NCBI RefSeq assembly: GCF_035961655.1
Contig: NZ_CP108393.1
Location: forward strand, 5,441,001 to 5,505,000
Length of the DNA: 64,000 nt
Direction: 5' to 3'
From: Streptomyces sp. NBC_01317
GTDB lineage: Bacteria; Actinomycetota; Actinomycetes; Streptomycetales; Streptomycetaceae
Part shown: positions 1 to 8,621 of the stretch, piece after piece
How the letters are laid out: each line of letters opens with the position of its first letter
Position numbering within the stretch: position 1 is the first letter of the stretch
Program-made: the position numbers and the translations under genes
The notes under the pieces: model-generated
Seen by the model: the letters and a program-made list of their open reading frames with translations, nothing else
Database searches by the model: none
What the model was told of the DNA's origin: nothing

Positions 1-1
1 C

Positions 2-670
2 AAGGGCGGGAAGTCCATGGACGGGCTCGGGAAGGGGCTCAAGGGCGCGTCGCTCGCGCAGAAGGGGCTCAACCTCGCCATGGCCGCCAGCCCGTTCGGG
101 CTCATCATGACGCTGCTCGCGCCCCTCATCGCGCGGTTCGTCAGCATGGACAAGGTCATGGCCGTCGCCAAGCGGGGCATGACCGCGGCCTGGAACGCCA
201 TGCGGTCCGCGTCCTCCGCCGCCGCGCGGTTCCTCGGTCCGCTCTTCAAGGGCGTCGTCAACGCGTTCCTGCTGCCCACCCGCATGCTCGTCAGGGGGCT
301 CAACTCCCTGATCGGCGGCCTCAACCAGGTCAAGTTCAGCGTTCCCGACTGGGTGCCCGTCATCGGCGGCAAGGGCTTCGCGTTCAACCTGCCCCGCATC
401 CCGGTGCCCCAGCTCGCGCAGGGCGGCATCGTCGAGGCCAGGACCGGCGGCCGGCTCGCGCTCATCGGGGAGGGCGGCGAGGCCGAGGCCGTCATCCCGC
501 TCTCCCGGCTGGAGCGCATGTTCGGCCAGCACCCCGGCGGCGCCGCCGGGATGAACCGGCTCGCCCAGGCCGTCGAGCGCCTCGCCGAACGCCCCGTACA
601 CATCGAGGTCGACTCGCAGACCATCGCTCGCGCCGTCCTCGTCGGACAGCGCAAGCTCGCCAGGAGGTGA
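2..670 (+). CDS. Phage tail tape-measure protein, C-terminal part (5' end outside window)
   Basis: The frame is open to the left edge, so only the last ~220 residues are seen. Tape-measure proteins set tail length and cross the tail lumen during DNA ejection. The fragment has hydrophobic stretches (about residues 25-50 and 85-100). Its C-terminal signature is typical of actinophage tape measures: a W-VP-IGGKGF-type segment, then QGGIV and a LIGEGGEAEAVIPLSRLERM block. The stop overlaps a GTG of the next frame, and an AGGAGG lies at its end, so it is coupled to the distal-tail gene. Family call is firm from context and motif; the upstream part cannot be assessed. Confidence 0.8.
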   Translation, partial: KGGKSMDGLGKGLKGASLAQKGLNLAMAASPFGLIMTLLAPLIARFVSMDKVMAVAKRGMTAAWNAMRSASSAAARFLGPLFKGVVNAFLLPTRMLVRGLNSLIGGLNQVKFSVPDWVPVIGGKGFAFNLPRIPVPQLAQGGIVEARTGGRLALIGEGGEAEAVIPLSRLERMFGQHPGGAAGMNRLAQAVERLAERPVHIEVDSQTIARAVLVGQRKLARR

Positions 671-678
671 GACAGGAC

Positions 679-1524
679 ATGGCAAGGAATCTGTGGATCG
701 GAAAGCCGGGACTCCTGCGGGAGATCACACAGGCCGCCAAGAGCTGGGACCGCAGCGCCGAGCTCAACGTCAGCGAGTTCAAGTCGCTGGAGGGGCAGAT
801 CACCACGGTCTCGCCCGCCCGTACCGCCCGCCGGCTCAAGTTCGCCTGGGACTGGCTGGAGCCCGCCGACGCCGACCACCTCATCCGGCTCGCCCGGCGC
901 GTCAACGGCCCCGGCATGCTCGGACGCAATGTGTACGCCGGCCGGTCCGTCGCCGTACTCGATCCCGCGGCCGGCAATCTGCTCGACCCCTACCAGGCCG
1001 CGGGACAGACGCTGCACCCCGCCGGTCACGACCACTGGTTCACCGTGCAGGGAGCGATCACCATCAGTCCGGCCGTCGACGACGTCGTCCTCGGCAGCTG
1101 CGACGACCCGGCCACCAAGATCGGCTGGCGGCACGGGACCTGGACCGGCTGGCCCGTGATGCCGGGCATGCGGACCTCCTGGCTGCTGCCGCCCGACTGG
1201 AATCCCGCCCTGGCCACCGCCCAGCTGGACTGGAAGGACGTGGACGGCGCCTACCTGTCCACCACGTCCGCCGCCGGCCCGCTGGTCACCGGCACGGCGC
1301 CCGCGAACGCCGCCTTCGTCACCCCCGTCGGCGCCCCCGGCGCGACCGGGATGACGGGTCTCGCCGGCGCGAGCCTGACCATCGGCGAGGAGCCCGTCGC
1401 CCTGTCGCTCGGCGACGGCTGCCCGGCCATGGCCGTCACCGGCTGCACCGAGACACCCGCGACCCGTCTCCCGTACCGCGGTGTCAGCATCGATCTGGTG
1501 GAGGTGGCAGGTGCAGCCCTCTGA
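679..1524 (+). CDS. Phage distal-tail (Dit-like) protein
   Basis: This 281-residue protein lies between the tape measure and the large tail protein, the classical place of the distal tail protein that joins tail tube to baseplate in siphoviruses. The N-terminal half has the mixed beta/Trp-rich character of phage tail domains (RLKFAWDWLEPADADHL). The C-terminal half looks like an added carbohydrate-binding-like beta domain. ATG 679 follows AGGAGG by 11 nt; a GTG at 667 overlapping the previous stop is an alternative. Its 3' end overlaps the next gene by 14 nt. No enzymatic motif is visible; the call rests mainly on synteny. Confidence 0.6.
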   Translation: MARNLWIGKPGLLREITQAAKSWDRSAELNVSEFKSLEGQITTVSPARTARRLKFAWDWLEPADADHLIRLARRVNGPGMLGRNVYAGRSVAVLDPAAGNLLDPYQAAGQTLHPAGHDHWFTVQGAITISPAVDDVVLGSCDDPATKIGWRHGTWTGWPVMPGMRTSWLLPPDWNPALATAQLDWKDVDGAYLSTTSAAGPLVTGTAPANAAFVTPVGAPGATGMTGLAGASLTIGEEPVALSLGDGCPAMAVTGCTETPATRLPYRGVSIDLVEVAGAAL

Positions 1525-3982
1525 GGAGCGGTTCGACGCGGCCCTCGCCGCGCCGGAGCGTACCCCCGTCCACTCCACCCGCCTCGGCGGCGAGGAACTC
1601 GGCGAGCAGATCCAGTCCTGGAAGGTCGAGCGGGCCTACAACACCGATCTCCCCGAAGCCATGCGGGCGTTCAGCGGCAGCGCCTCGGCGCAGTTCGAGG
1701 CGCAGCTGAGCGGCCGGGTCGAGGACCAGGACACCGAAGGGAGGGGCCCGGTCGCCGAGCCCGCTCCGCGCCTGTACTCCGCCTGGGCGGACCGCGCCAC
1801 CGGCGACGCCGTGCGCCCGGGCCAGTCCGTCGTCCACGAGACAGGCGTCAACGGCCGTACGCTGCCGGCCTTCCGGGGCACCATCCGCTCCCGTACGGCC
1901 GCCTCCGGCAGCGACACCGTCACCGTCCAGGCCCTCGACGGCGCCGAGCGGCTGCGGGGCCCCGCCTCGCTGCCCCGCCCCTACCACGGCGTCTGGACCG
2001 GCCTGCGGATCGCGTCCGCCCCCTGGTGCGTGGACGAACTGCTGCGGCAGGGCGGCATCCACACCTGCCCGCCGCCCCGCGCGCCGCAGGCCGACGCCGA
2101 CGACACCAACGCCTTCACCGCGCTCTACGCCTCCCTGCACGGCGGCGTCAACGCGACCTACGGCCAGCCCGAGTCGGTTCCCGCGAACAGCCAGTACGAC
2201 TGGATCCGCGAAGGCGCCCCCTTCGAGATGGCCCTGATGCCGAAGGCGGCCGGACTCACGGCTTCCTGGATGCCGCGCTCGCGGTTTGTCGTGCCCGGCA
2301 AGGTCTTCCTGCTCGAATGCTGGGTCAACACGGCGAAGAGCAGGGGGAACAAGCTCGAACTCAGTGTCGTGCTCGACCGGAGCGGTGGCGCCTACGGCCA
2401 CCTGACGGGGAGCATCGACATCGCGGCGGGCACCCTCGCCATGTACTCCGGGACCCAGGGCACCCCGGTGGGCGGTTTCGTCTGGACGTTCGGCGCGCTG
2501 GCCGCCCTCAAGGGCAACTGGCACATCGGATTCCTCTTCGACACCCGGTCGTCGGGGACCAGTGTGCTGCCGACCGTCGCACCCCGGCTGACCGGTCCTG
2601 ACGGCTCGTACCACGTCGGTGGCACAGGAACCTTCACCCAGACGGTGATGAGCCAGCCGCGCGCCGAGGTCCACCACGTCGACCTCACCACCGACATGGC
2701 GGTGGAGTGCCTCCAGCTGACCGACCGGATCTGGCCCGACGTCCCGTCCTACCCCCGCGACGAGTGGGAGCAGAAGGGGAAGTGGACCAAGGGCGCGGTG
2801 CTGGACGACGAGGCGCTGCCGATCTACGCCATGCCCAGGGTGACGGGCTCGCAGTGGGACGTGATCACCGAGATCGCCCGCGCGAGCATGTCCACCGCGG
2901 AGTTCGACGAACAGGGCGTCTTCCACTGGAAGGGCCCGTCCCGCTTCGGCAGGGTACCGGCCGAGCCCGACCTCACCGTGACCACCCGCAGGGACATCGC
3001 CGCCCTCACCGTCAGCGAGGAGATCGACGCCTGCCGCAACCACTGCGAGCAGCCCTACCAGGACTGGTCCGGCGTCGCCCGCGTCAACGGTGACGTCGTG
3101 GACGACACGGCGGTCCGGCGGATCGATCCCGGTACGTCGGTGGAGATCTCCTACGCGGTCGCCGAGGACGAGTTCGACATCGGACCGCTGGTCGTCACCG
3201 ACGACTCGGTGGTGAACGACGGCCACCGGGTGCGCTTCGGTACCGCCGCGACCGGTGGTACGGCGGTCAAGGGCGTGGTCTCCGTCAGCTGCCGCCGCGA
3301 GGGCCCCACGTACATCGCCCGCTTCACCAACACCGGGACCGTACCGCTGTGGACCGTCACCAAGGACGGCAAGCCCTCGGCCAGGATCGTCCCCCAGAAG
3401 GCGACCGGCGATCCCCAGCTGCGCCAGGCGGCCTGGTGGAGCCCGGAGAGCCAGCAGTACTACGGCCGCCAGCAGTACGCGGCCCCCGCCTCCGAGTGGG
3501 TGCAGAACGGGAGTTCGGCCAGCGGCCTCGCACAGACCATGCTCAACGCCGGCCGCTATCCGGTACCGGTGCTGGGGGAGGTCGAGGTGCTCCACGATCC
3601 GCGGATCCAACTCGGTGACGCCGTACGGGTGGTCGACACGGCGGGGGCCCAACTCGACACGCTCGCCTGGGTGGTCGGGACGCGTACGACCTACACCGCG
3701 GGCGCCGCGCCGCAGCAGACACTCACGCTGCGGGGGACGTCGTACAACGGCGTGCCGCGGGACGCGGGGCTGACCCCGGACGGACCGGTCGACCCGTCGT
3801 ACGGCACGCGGCGTACGTACGCCCAGGTCACCGCCCAGTACGCGACGCTCGCCGACCTGAGGGCCGGGGAGCCGGACTACCGCGCGCTGCTGGTGGCGGT
3901 ACCGGTGACCCTCGGGGCGGCGGCCAGGACCGGTACGACCACCACAACCGCCGTCGCGGTGGCGGGAGGAGAGAGCCGGTGA
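1511..3982 (+). CDS. Large phage tail/baseplate protein (Tal-like)
   Basis: This 823-residue protein follows the Dit-like gene. GTG 1511 was chosen because GGAGGTGGCAG precedes it and the N-terminus then reads VQPSEERFDAAL; the frame is open further upstream, but that would enlarge the overlap with the previous gene. The order of parts resembles actinophage tail-associated proteins: an N-terminal beta-rich tail domain, a central region about 250-400 with a concanavalin-like feel (FLLECWVNTAKSRGNKLEL), and a C-terminal part (LGEVEVLHDPRIQLGDAVRVVD) typical of tail hub folds. The stop overlaps the next start (GTGA). No peptidase motif was recognised. Confidence 0.6.
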   Translation: MQPSEERFDAALAAPERTPVHSTRLGGEELGEQIQSWKVERAYNTDLPEAMRAFSGSASAQFEAQLSGRVEDQDTEGRGPVAEPAPRLYSAWADRATGDAVRPGQSVVHETGVNGRTLPAFRGTIRSRTAASGSDTVTVQALDGAERLRGPASLPRPYHGVWTGLRIASAPWCVDELLRQGGIHTCPPPRAPQADADDTNAFTALYASLHGGVNATYGQPESVPANSQYDWIREGAPFEMALMPKAAGLTASWMPRSRFVVPGKVFLLECWVNTAKSRGNKLELSVVLDRSGGAYGHLTGSIDIAAGTLAMYSGTQGTPVGGFVWTFGALAALKGNWHIGFLFDTRSSGTSVLPTVAPRLTGPDGSYHVGGTGTFTQTVMSQPRAEVHHVDLTTDMAVECLQLTDRIWPDVPSYPRDEWEQKGKWTKGAVLDDEALPIYAMPRVTGSQWDVITEIARASMSTAEFDEQGVFHWKGPSRFGRVPAEPDLTVTTRRDIAALTVSEEIDACRNHCEQPYQDWSGVARVNGDVVDDTAVRRIDPGTSVEISYAVAEDEFDIGPLVVTDDSVVNDGHRVRFGTAATGGTAVKGVVSVSCRREGPTYIARFTNTGTVPLWTVTKDGKPSARIVPQKATGDPQLRQAAWWSPESQQYYGRQQYAAPASEWVQNGSSASGLAQTMLNAGRYPVPVLGEVEVLHDPRIQLGDAVRVVDTAGAQLDTLAWVVGTRTTYTAGAAPQQTLTLRGTSYNGVPRDAGLTPDGPVDPSYGTRRTYAQVTAQYATLADLRAGEPDYRALLVAVPVTLGAAARTGTTTTTAVAVAGGESR

Positions 3983-4329
3983 GCGCGCAGAAGAAGCGGA
4001 ACGGCCCGGCGGCCGGGGCGCGGGGGGTGCCGGCGCTCGCGCCGGCCGCCGTGTCCGGGGCCGTACCGGATTCCGAGGCCGTGCCTGATCCCGTGGCCGT
4101 ACCGGATTCCGAGGCCGCGCCCGATCCCGAGGCCGTGCCTGATCCCGTGGCCGTACCGGATTCCGAGGCCGCGCCCGATCCCGAGGCCGCGCCCGACGCC
4201 GAACAGCCGGCCGACGATCCGCTGCCCCCGGAACCTCCGCAGCCACCGGTACCGATCGACAGCCCCGGCGCGGGCGCGGGCGACCGGGGTACGAGCCCCG
4301 ACGTCCTGCCCCCGTCGCGCGAGGGCTGA
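3979..4329 (+). CDS. Short acidic Pro/Asp/Glu repeat protein in the tail operon
   Basis: This 116-residue protein starts at a GTG overlapping the previous stop (GTGA), so it is translationally coupled. Residues about 28-75 are a degenerate repeat of the type VPDSEAVPDPVA / APDPEA. In DNA, near-identical repeats of 18-54 bp cover 4060-4200, a likely site of slippage and length variation. The whole protein is predicted disordered, very acidic and proline rich. Its place between two tail genes suggests a linker or assembly accessory, but I recognise no family. It could also be a shortened collar or fibre appendix. Confidence 0.55.
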   Translation: MSAQKKRNGPAAGARGVPALAPAAVSGAVPDSEAVPDPVAVPDSEAAPDPEAVPDPVAVPDSEAAPDPEAAPDAEQPADDPLPPEPPQPPVPIDSPGAGAGDRGTSPDVLPPSREG

Positions 4330-4400
4330 CCAGGCGCCGCCCCCTGCCGCCCCCGCCCCGCCGCCCCGCCGCCCCTTCCGTACACCCAGGAGGTCCTGCC

Positions 4401-5042
4401 ATGGCCGTGCTCACCCCCCTCGGCAATCTGCCCTACCCGCAGCCCACCGACGCCGCCAACGTCCCTCTCCACATCCAGTCGCTCGCCGAGGCCATCGACG
4501 GCCGTACCGTCCTGCGCTTCGCCGACGCCGCCACCCGGGACGCCAGGGTCACCGCGCCGGTCGCCGGCATGCTCGTCTGGCTCACCACCCCCGGCCGTTT
4601 CTTCCTCTACTCCGGCACCCAGTGGCAGCCCGTCGTCCCGGGCGCCGTGCACAAGGCCAACACGACGGCCGGCACCCTCGCGGCGGTCACCACGTACACC
4701 GAGACACTCACCGGCTCCACCGGCGACCCGACGGCGGTCACGTTCACCGTGCCGCTCTCCGGCTCGGTCCTGGTCTCGGTGGGCGCGCGCATCAGCAGCA
4801 GCGCCGCCGCCGCGTCCTTCATGTCGGCGAACATCCGCACCGGTACGACCGTCACGCTGGCGGCCGCCGACGCGCGCGCGGCGATCGTCACCGGTACGAA
4901 CCAGTGCTCCGCCTCCACGCAGTTCCAGGTCAACGGGCTCACGTCCGGAGCCGTCTGCACCGCGACCGCCGCCTACAAGTCGGCCGCGTCCAACACCTCC
5001 ACCTTCACCAACCGATTCGTGACCGTGACGCCGCTGATGTGA
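4401..5042 (+). CDS. Phage tail-tip/fibre-like structural protein
   Basis: This 213-residue protein has a strong AGGAGG 6 nt before ATG 4401. The N-terminus (TPLGNLPYPQPTDAANVP) followed by a Gly/Trp segment (MLVWLTTPGRFFLYSGTQWQ) is common in small actinophage tail-tip proteins. The C-terminal half is a Thr/Ser/Val-rich beta structure like receptor-binding domains. The gene sits between the tail hub and the endolysin, where host-binding proteins usually lie. The specific role is inferred from position. Confidence 0.6.
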   Translation: MAVLTPLGNLPYPQPTDAANVPLHIQSLAEAIDGRTVLRFADAATRDARVTAPVAGMLVWLTTPGRFFLYSGTQWQPVVPGAVHKANTTAGTLAAVTTYTETLTGSTGDPTAVTFTVPLSGSVLVSVGARISSSAAAASFMSANIRTGTTVTLAAADARAAIVTGTNQCSASTQFQVNGLTSGAVCTATAAYKSAASNTSTFTNRFVTVTPLM

Positions 5043-5095
5043 CGCCCTCGGCGGCATCCGTTCACGACGACGCCCACGACGTGAGGAGCCGGCCC

Positions 5096-6007
5096 ATGGC
5101 CGCACCGCTGTCCGCCGACGCCCTCGTCCGCGCCCTGCGCGGCGAGGGCGTCCGCGTCGCCGAGCACGGCGACTGGAAGACCCACAACCGCAACCACAAG
5201 GGCCCCTGGGGCCCCGTCCACGGCGTGATGCTGCACCACACCGCGGGCGTCGACAGCCTCGCGCTCTGCCGCGGCGGCACTCCTGACCTGCCGGGCCCCC
5301 TCTGCATCGGCCTGCTCACCAAGGACGGCACGGTCCATCTCGTCGGCTACGGGCGGACGAACCACGCCGGCAACGGTTCGGCCGCCGTCCTCGAAGCCGT
5401 ACGCGCCGAAAGGCCCCTGCCCGCCCGGGGACCGGACGCCGTGGACGGCAACGCCCGGTTCTACGGCTTCGAGATCGAGAACCTCGGCAACGGCCGCGAC
5501 CCCTATCCCGCCGTCCAACTCGACGCCGCCGAGCGGCTGTCGGCGGCGCTGTGCCGGGCGCACGGCTGGTCGGCGCGGAGTGTGATCGCGCACAAGGAGT
5601 GGACGCGACGGAAGATCGATCCCTCGTTCGCGATGCCCGCGATGCGGGACCGGGTCACCGCCCGCCTGGGCTCGGAGCCGGCCCCTCCGGCCCCTCCCAC
5701 CGGTCCCGGCACCCCGCAGAAACCCGGGTACGAGACGTTCCCCGGCGCCGCCTTCTTCGTGCCCGGCAGGAACAGCCCGCTGATCACGGCTGTCGGCCGA
5801 CGGCTGGTCGCCGAGGGCTGCGGACGGTACGAGATCGGCCCGGGGCCCGTGTGGGGCGCGGCCGACACCCGTTCGTACGCCGCGTGGCAGCGCGAGCTCG
5901 GCTACACCGGCCCCGATGCCGACGGCATCCCGGGACGGACCAGTTGGGACCGGCTGCGCGTCCCCCGTGCCGGGGGAGCCGTCTCCAAGGAGGGAGGGCC
6001 CGCGTGA
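5096..6007 (+). CDS. Endolysin: N-acetylmuramoyl-L-alanine amidase with C-terminal peptidoglycan-binding domain
   Basis: This 303-residue enzyme cleaves the amide bond between MurNAc and L-Ala in peptidoglycan for phage release. The amidase-2 domain spans about residues 20-195: the zinc-site segment is GVMLHHTAGVD, with FYGFEIENLGNG and a second histidine in VIAHKEWTRRKIDP. A Pro-rich linker is followed by a peptidoglycan-binding-like domain (about 225-295; ends GPDADGIPGRTSWDRL). ATG 5096 is supported by GTGAGGAG upstream. The stop overlaps the GTG of the next gene (GTGA), a lysis-cassette arrangement. No signal peptide is seen, so export would rely on a holin. Confidence 0.88.
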   Translation: MAAPLSADALVRALRGEGVRVAEHGDWKTHNRNHKGPWGPVHGVMLHHTAGVDSLALCRGGTPDLPGPLCIGLLTKDGTVHLVGYGRTNHAGNGSAAVLEAVRAERPLPARGPDAVDGNARFYGFEIENLGNGRDPYPAVQLDAAERLSAALCRAHGWSARSVIAHKEWTRRKIDPSFAMPAMRDRVTARLGSEPAPPAPPTGPGTPQKPGYETFPGAAFFVPGRNSPLITAVGRRLVAEGCGRYEIGPGPVWGAADTRSYAAWQRELGYTGPDADGIPGRTSWDRLRVPRAGGAVSKEGGPA

Positions 6008-6258
6008 CCCAGTCGGAAGCCGAGAACATCGCGGTCGAACTGGAGCGCCTGCACCGTTCCGTGGACGTCGGATTCGCCACCACCCGGGGCGACTTGGCGC
6101 TGCTGCTCCAGCGCGTCGACCAGACCGACAAGGCCATCGGTGACCACGAGGACCGTATCGAGGCACTGGAGCGTTCGCGCTGGCCCCTGTCGTCGCTCGC
6201 GGCGGTCACGTCGTGCGCCGCGCTGGCGCTGACCATCTGGCAGACCTCGGGAAGGTGA
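6004..6258 (+). CDS. Small coiled-coil plus C-terminal TM protein, XhlA/holin-like
   Basis: This 84-residue protein starts at GTG 6004, overlapping the endolysin stop by 4 nt. Residues 5-60 form an amphipathic heptad-rich helix (RVDQTDKAIGDHEDRIEALE). The C-terminus is a single hydrophobic helix (SSLAAVTSCAALALTIW). This layout resembles haemolysin XhlA-type lysis accessory proteins that anchor to the membrane next to an amidase. It could be the holin itself or a holin partner. The prophage module ends here. Confidence 0.6.
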   Translation: MTQSEAENIAVELERLHRSVDVGFATTRGDLALLLQRVDQTDKAIGDHEDRIEALERSRWPLSSLAAVTSCAALALTIWQTSGR

Positions 6259-6269
6259 TGTGACGCGGG

Positions 6270-6309
6270 AAATGCCCCCGGCCGTGTGCCTACACGGCCG
6301 GGGGCATTT
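6270..6309. terminator. Perfect 18-bp bidirectional terminator at the end of the phage module
   Basis: Arms 6270-6287 and 6292-6309 are exact reverse complements around a GCCT tetraloop. AAAT/ATTT ends supply A- and T-tracts on both strands. It lies between the lysis gene and the convergent GGDEF-EAL gene, so it can stop both transcripts. Confidence 0.9.
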
Positions 6310-6345
6310 CTCTGTGTTCTCGGGCCTGTCGGCGACTCGTGGTCC

Positions 6346-8283
6346 TCACGCCTGTTGGCGGTTCGCGCCGCGGGTCAGGCCGGGGGCGATCATCTCGGCG
6401 ATCCGTTCCGGGGTGACCGCGCGCGAGTACAGCCAGCCCTGCCCCGTGTCGCAGCCGATACGGCCCAGCCGCTCCGCCTGCCCCTCCGTCTCCACGCACT
6501 CCGCCGTGACCGTCAGCCCCAGCCGGTGCGCGAGGTGCACCAGCGTCTCCACGATCACCTCGTCCGCCGGACTCGGGTGGACTCCTTCGTCGTAACGGAA
6601 GCCCCGGACGAACGAACCGTCCAACTTCAGTACGGAGACGGGCAGTCGGCTGAGATACGCGAGGTTCGAGTACCCCGTGCCGAAGTCGTCGATGGCGATC
6701 CGTACCCCCATGTCGCTCAGCGCCTGGAGCGCCTGGAGCGGCCGGCCCGCCGAGCCCATCACCGCGGACTCGGTCAGCTCCAACTGGAGGAGGTACGGGG
6801 CCAGTCCGGTCTCGGCGAGGATCCCGGCCACGTCCGCCACCAGGTCGGAGTCCCACACCTGCCGTACGGCGACGTTGACGCTGACGAACAGCGGGCGGGC
6901 GCCCGGGTGGTCCTTCTGCCACTGCCGGGCCTGGCGGCAGGCCGTACGCAGCACCCAGCGGCCCAGCTGCACGATCGAGCCGTCCTCCTCGGCGATCCCG
7001 ATGAAGCGGTTGGGCGCGAGGGTGCCGAACTGCGGGTGCTCCCAGCGCACCAGCGCCTCCACCCCCCGTACCGTCCCGTCGGCCATCCCCACCAACGGCT
7101 GGTACTCCAGCAGGAATTCACCCCGCTCGACCGCCGGCCGCAGGGTCGAGGACAGCGCCTGACGGGTCATCCGGTGGGCGTTGCGCTCCGGGTCGAAGAG
7201 GGTCCAGCGGGCCTTGCCGTCGGCCTTCGCCCAGTAGAGCGTGGTGTCGGCGGCCTGCATCAGACCGGTGGGGGTGGTGCCTTCGGCCGTACGTTCCACC
7301 ACCCCGATCGAGGCCGAGACGGCGAGCCGCTGGCCGGCCAGGTCGAACGGGCGCTGGAGCGCGGAGAGCACCGACCGGGCGAGATCGGCGAGTTGTTCCG
7401 TACCGGTGGAGTCCTCGACCAGGATCGCGAACTCGTCACCGCCGAGCCGGGCGACCAGATGGCTGCCGCTGCGGGTGTAGCCGTCGTGGTCGGCGCATTC
7501 GGTCAGCCGGCTCGCGACGGCGGCGAGCAGCCGGTCGCCGACCCGGTGGCCGAGGGTGTCGTTGACCGCCTTGAAGCCGTCGAGATCGAGGTAACAGAGG
7601 CCGATCCGCCCTGTTCTGCCATGATCTGCCCCTCTGCCGTCACTGTCGCGACCGAGATCGTCGGCCGCGTACGCGGAGTGCGGCGGCGGGGTCTCCAGGG
7701 CCGAGGCCAGCCGCTCGAAGAACAGGGTGCGGTTGGGCAGCCGGGTCACCGGGTCGTGCATCTGGAGATGGCGCAGCCGCGCCTGGAGTTCACGCCGGTC
7801 GGTGATGTCGGAGACCGACAGCAGGACACCGCGGCTGTCCGGCACGGGCGCGACCGTGATCTCGGCCCACAGGGTGCGCCCGTCGGAGTGCTTGAGGCGG
7901 CGGGTGCAGCGGAACCGGGCGCGCAGGCCGCGCAGCACCTCGCGGTAGGCGTGCCAGGTGCGGGTGTCGGAGGAGAGGTCGACGAGGTCGGCGGCGGACC
8001 GTTCGAGGAGCGCGGCGGCCGGCACGCCGAGCAGCGCGGCGAGCGCGTCGTTGGCGCTGACGATCGTGCCCTCGTGGTCCACGACGGCCATGGCGAGGGG
8101 GGCGGCCCGGAAGGCGGCACGATGATGGCCGGGATCGGCACGGTCCGACGCGTGTGCCTGGTTCACCGGATCCGCCCGGTCCGCCGAATCTGTCCGGTCC
8201 GCATGACGCTCCGTGACCGGCGGCCGTACGGTGCCGGACGCCACGACTGCCGCGGAGTGCGGCCCTTCGGAGGTTCCGCTCAC
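6346..8283 (-). CDS. PAS-GGDEF-EAL cyclic-di-GMP turnover protein
   Basis: This 645-residue soluble protein has a PAS domain (about 50-170), GGDEF domain (about 175-370) and EAL domain (about 385-630). The cyclase motif is intact (RLGGDEFAIL), but no RxxD inhibitory site sits before it. The phosphodiesterase residues are also present: GVEALVRW, ELTES, DDFGTGYSNL, LKLDGSF, ECVETEGQ and QGWLYS. Both activities are therefore possible. In streptomycetes c-di-GMP controls development through BldD, and RmdA is a characterised protein with this domain order. GTG 8283 was chosen for GGGAG 7 nt upstream. No membrane segment is seen. Confidence 0.88.
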   Translation of the reverse strand: MSGTSEGPHSAAVVASGTVRPPVTERHADRTDSADRADPVNQAHASDRADPGHHRAAFRAAPLAMAVVDHEGTIVSANDALAALLGVPAAALLERSAADLVDLSSDTRTWHAYREVLRGLRARFRCTRRLKHSDGRTLWAEITVAPVPDSRGVLLSVSDITDRRELQARLRHLQMHDPVTRLPNRTLFFERLASALETPPPHSAYAADDLGRDSDGRGADHGRTGRIGLCYLDLDGFKAVNDTLGHRVGDRLLAAVASRLTECADHDGYTRSGSHLVARLGGDEFAILVEDSTGTEQLADLARSVLSALQRPFDLAGQRLAVSASIGVVERTAEGTTPTGLMQAADTTLYWAKADGKARWTLFDPERNAHRMTRQALSSTLRPAVERGEFLLEYQPLVGMADGTVRGVEALVRWEHPQFGTLAPNRFIGIAEEDGSIVQLGRWVLRTACRQARQWQKDHPGARPLFVSVNVAVRQVWDSDLVADVAGILAETGLAPYLLQLELTESAVMGSAGRPLQALQALSDMGVRIAIDDFGTGYSNLAYLSRLPVSVLKLDGSFVRGFRYDEGVHPSPADEVIVETLVHLAHRLGLTVTAECVETEGQAERLGRIGCDTGQGWLYSRAVTPERIAEMIAPGLTRGANRQQA

Positions 8284-8621
8284 GGCTGGCTCCCGCGGTG
8301 CAGTGGTGTCGTACAGGGTCGGTCGGGACGGTCGGCCTGGGAAAGTGTGCCGATCATAGAGGCTGTCCGGGTGGCCGTTCCAGCTCTGTGGCAAGGATCC
8401 GGAGCTTCGACGGTCGGCGGGTTGTCGTTGGACGATCGTTTCTGCACGCCCGTGGCCTCGCACGATCCCGTCGTGAGCGGTTGTGACTTTCCGTGAGAGG
8501 CCGGGGTGTCGCGCTCCGCGCGCCGTCCCTCACCCGAGTGGGGCAGCGGAACAGGGCGAATGGTGAGGAACCGGCACAAGGTGGGTGGTGAGGTCCCCTC
8601 ATCCCCCAGCCGGAGGTCGAC
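8284..8621. other. Divergent intergenic region, 338 bp
   Basis: Upstream region of both the GGDEF-EAL gene (minus) and the metalloprotease (plus). On the minus strand a TATGAT -10-like hexamer lies at 8353-8358, about 70 bp before GTG 8283; no good -35 accompanies it. On the plus side GGAGG lies 5 nt before GTG 8622. No gene or clear repeat was seen. Confidence 0.4.

Noticed and set aside
1484..4426. Very long open frame on the minus strand opposite the tail genes
   Set aside because: Arg/Pro/Gly-rich shadow translation, no RBS; the plus-strand tail genes are coupled and have family motifs.
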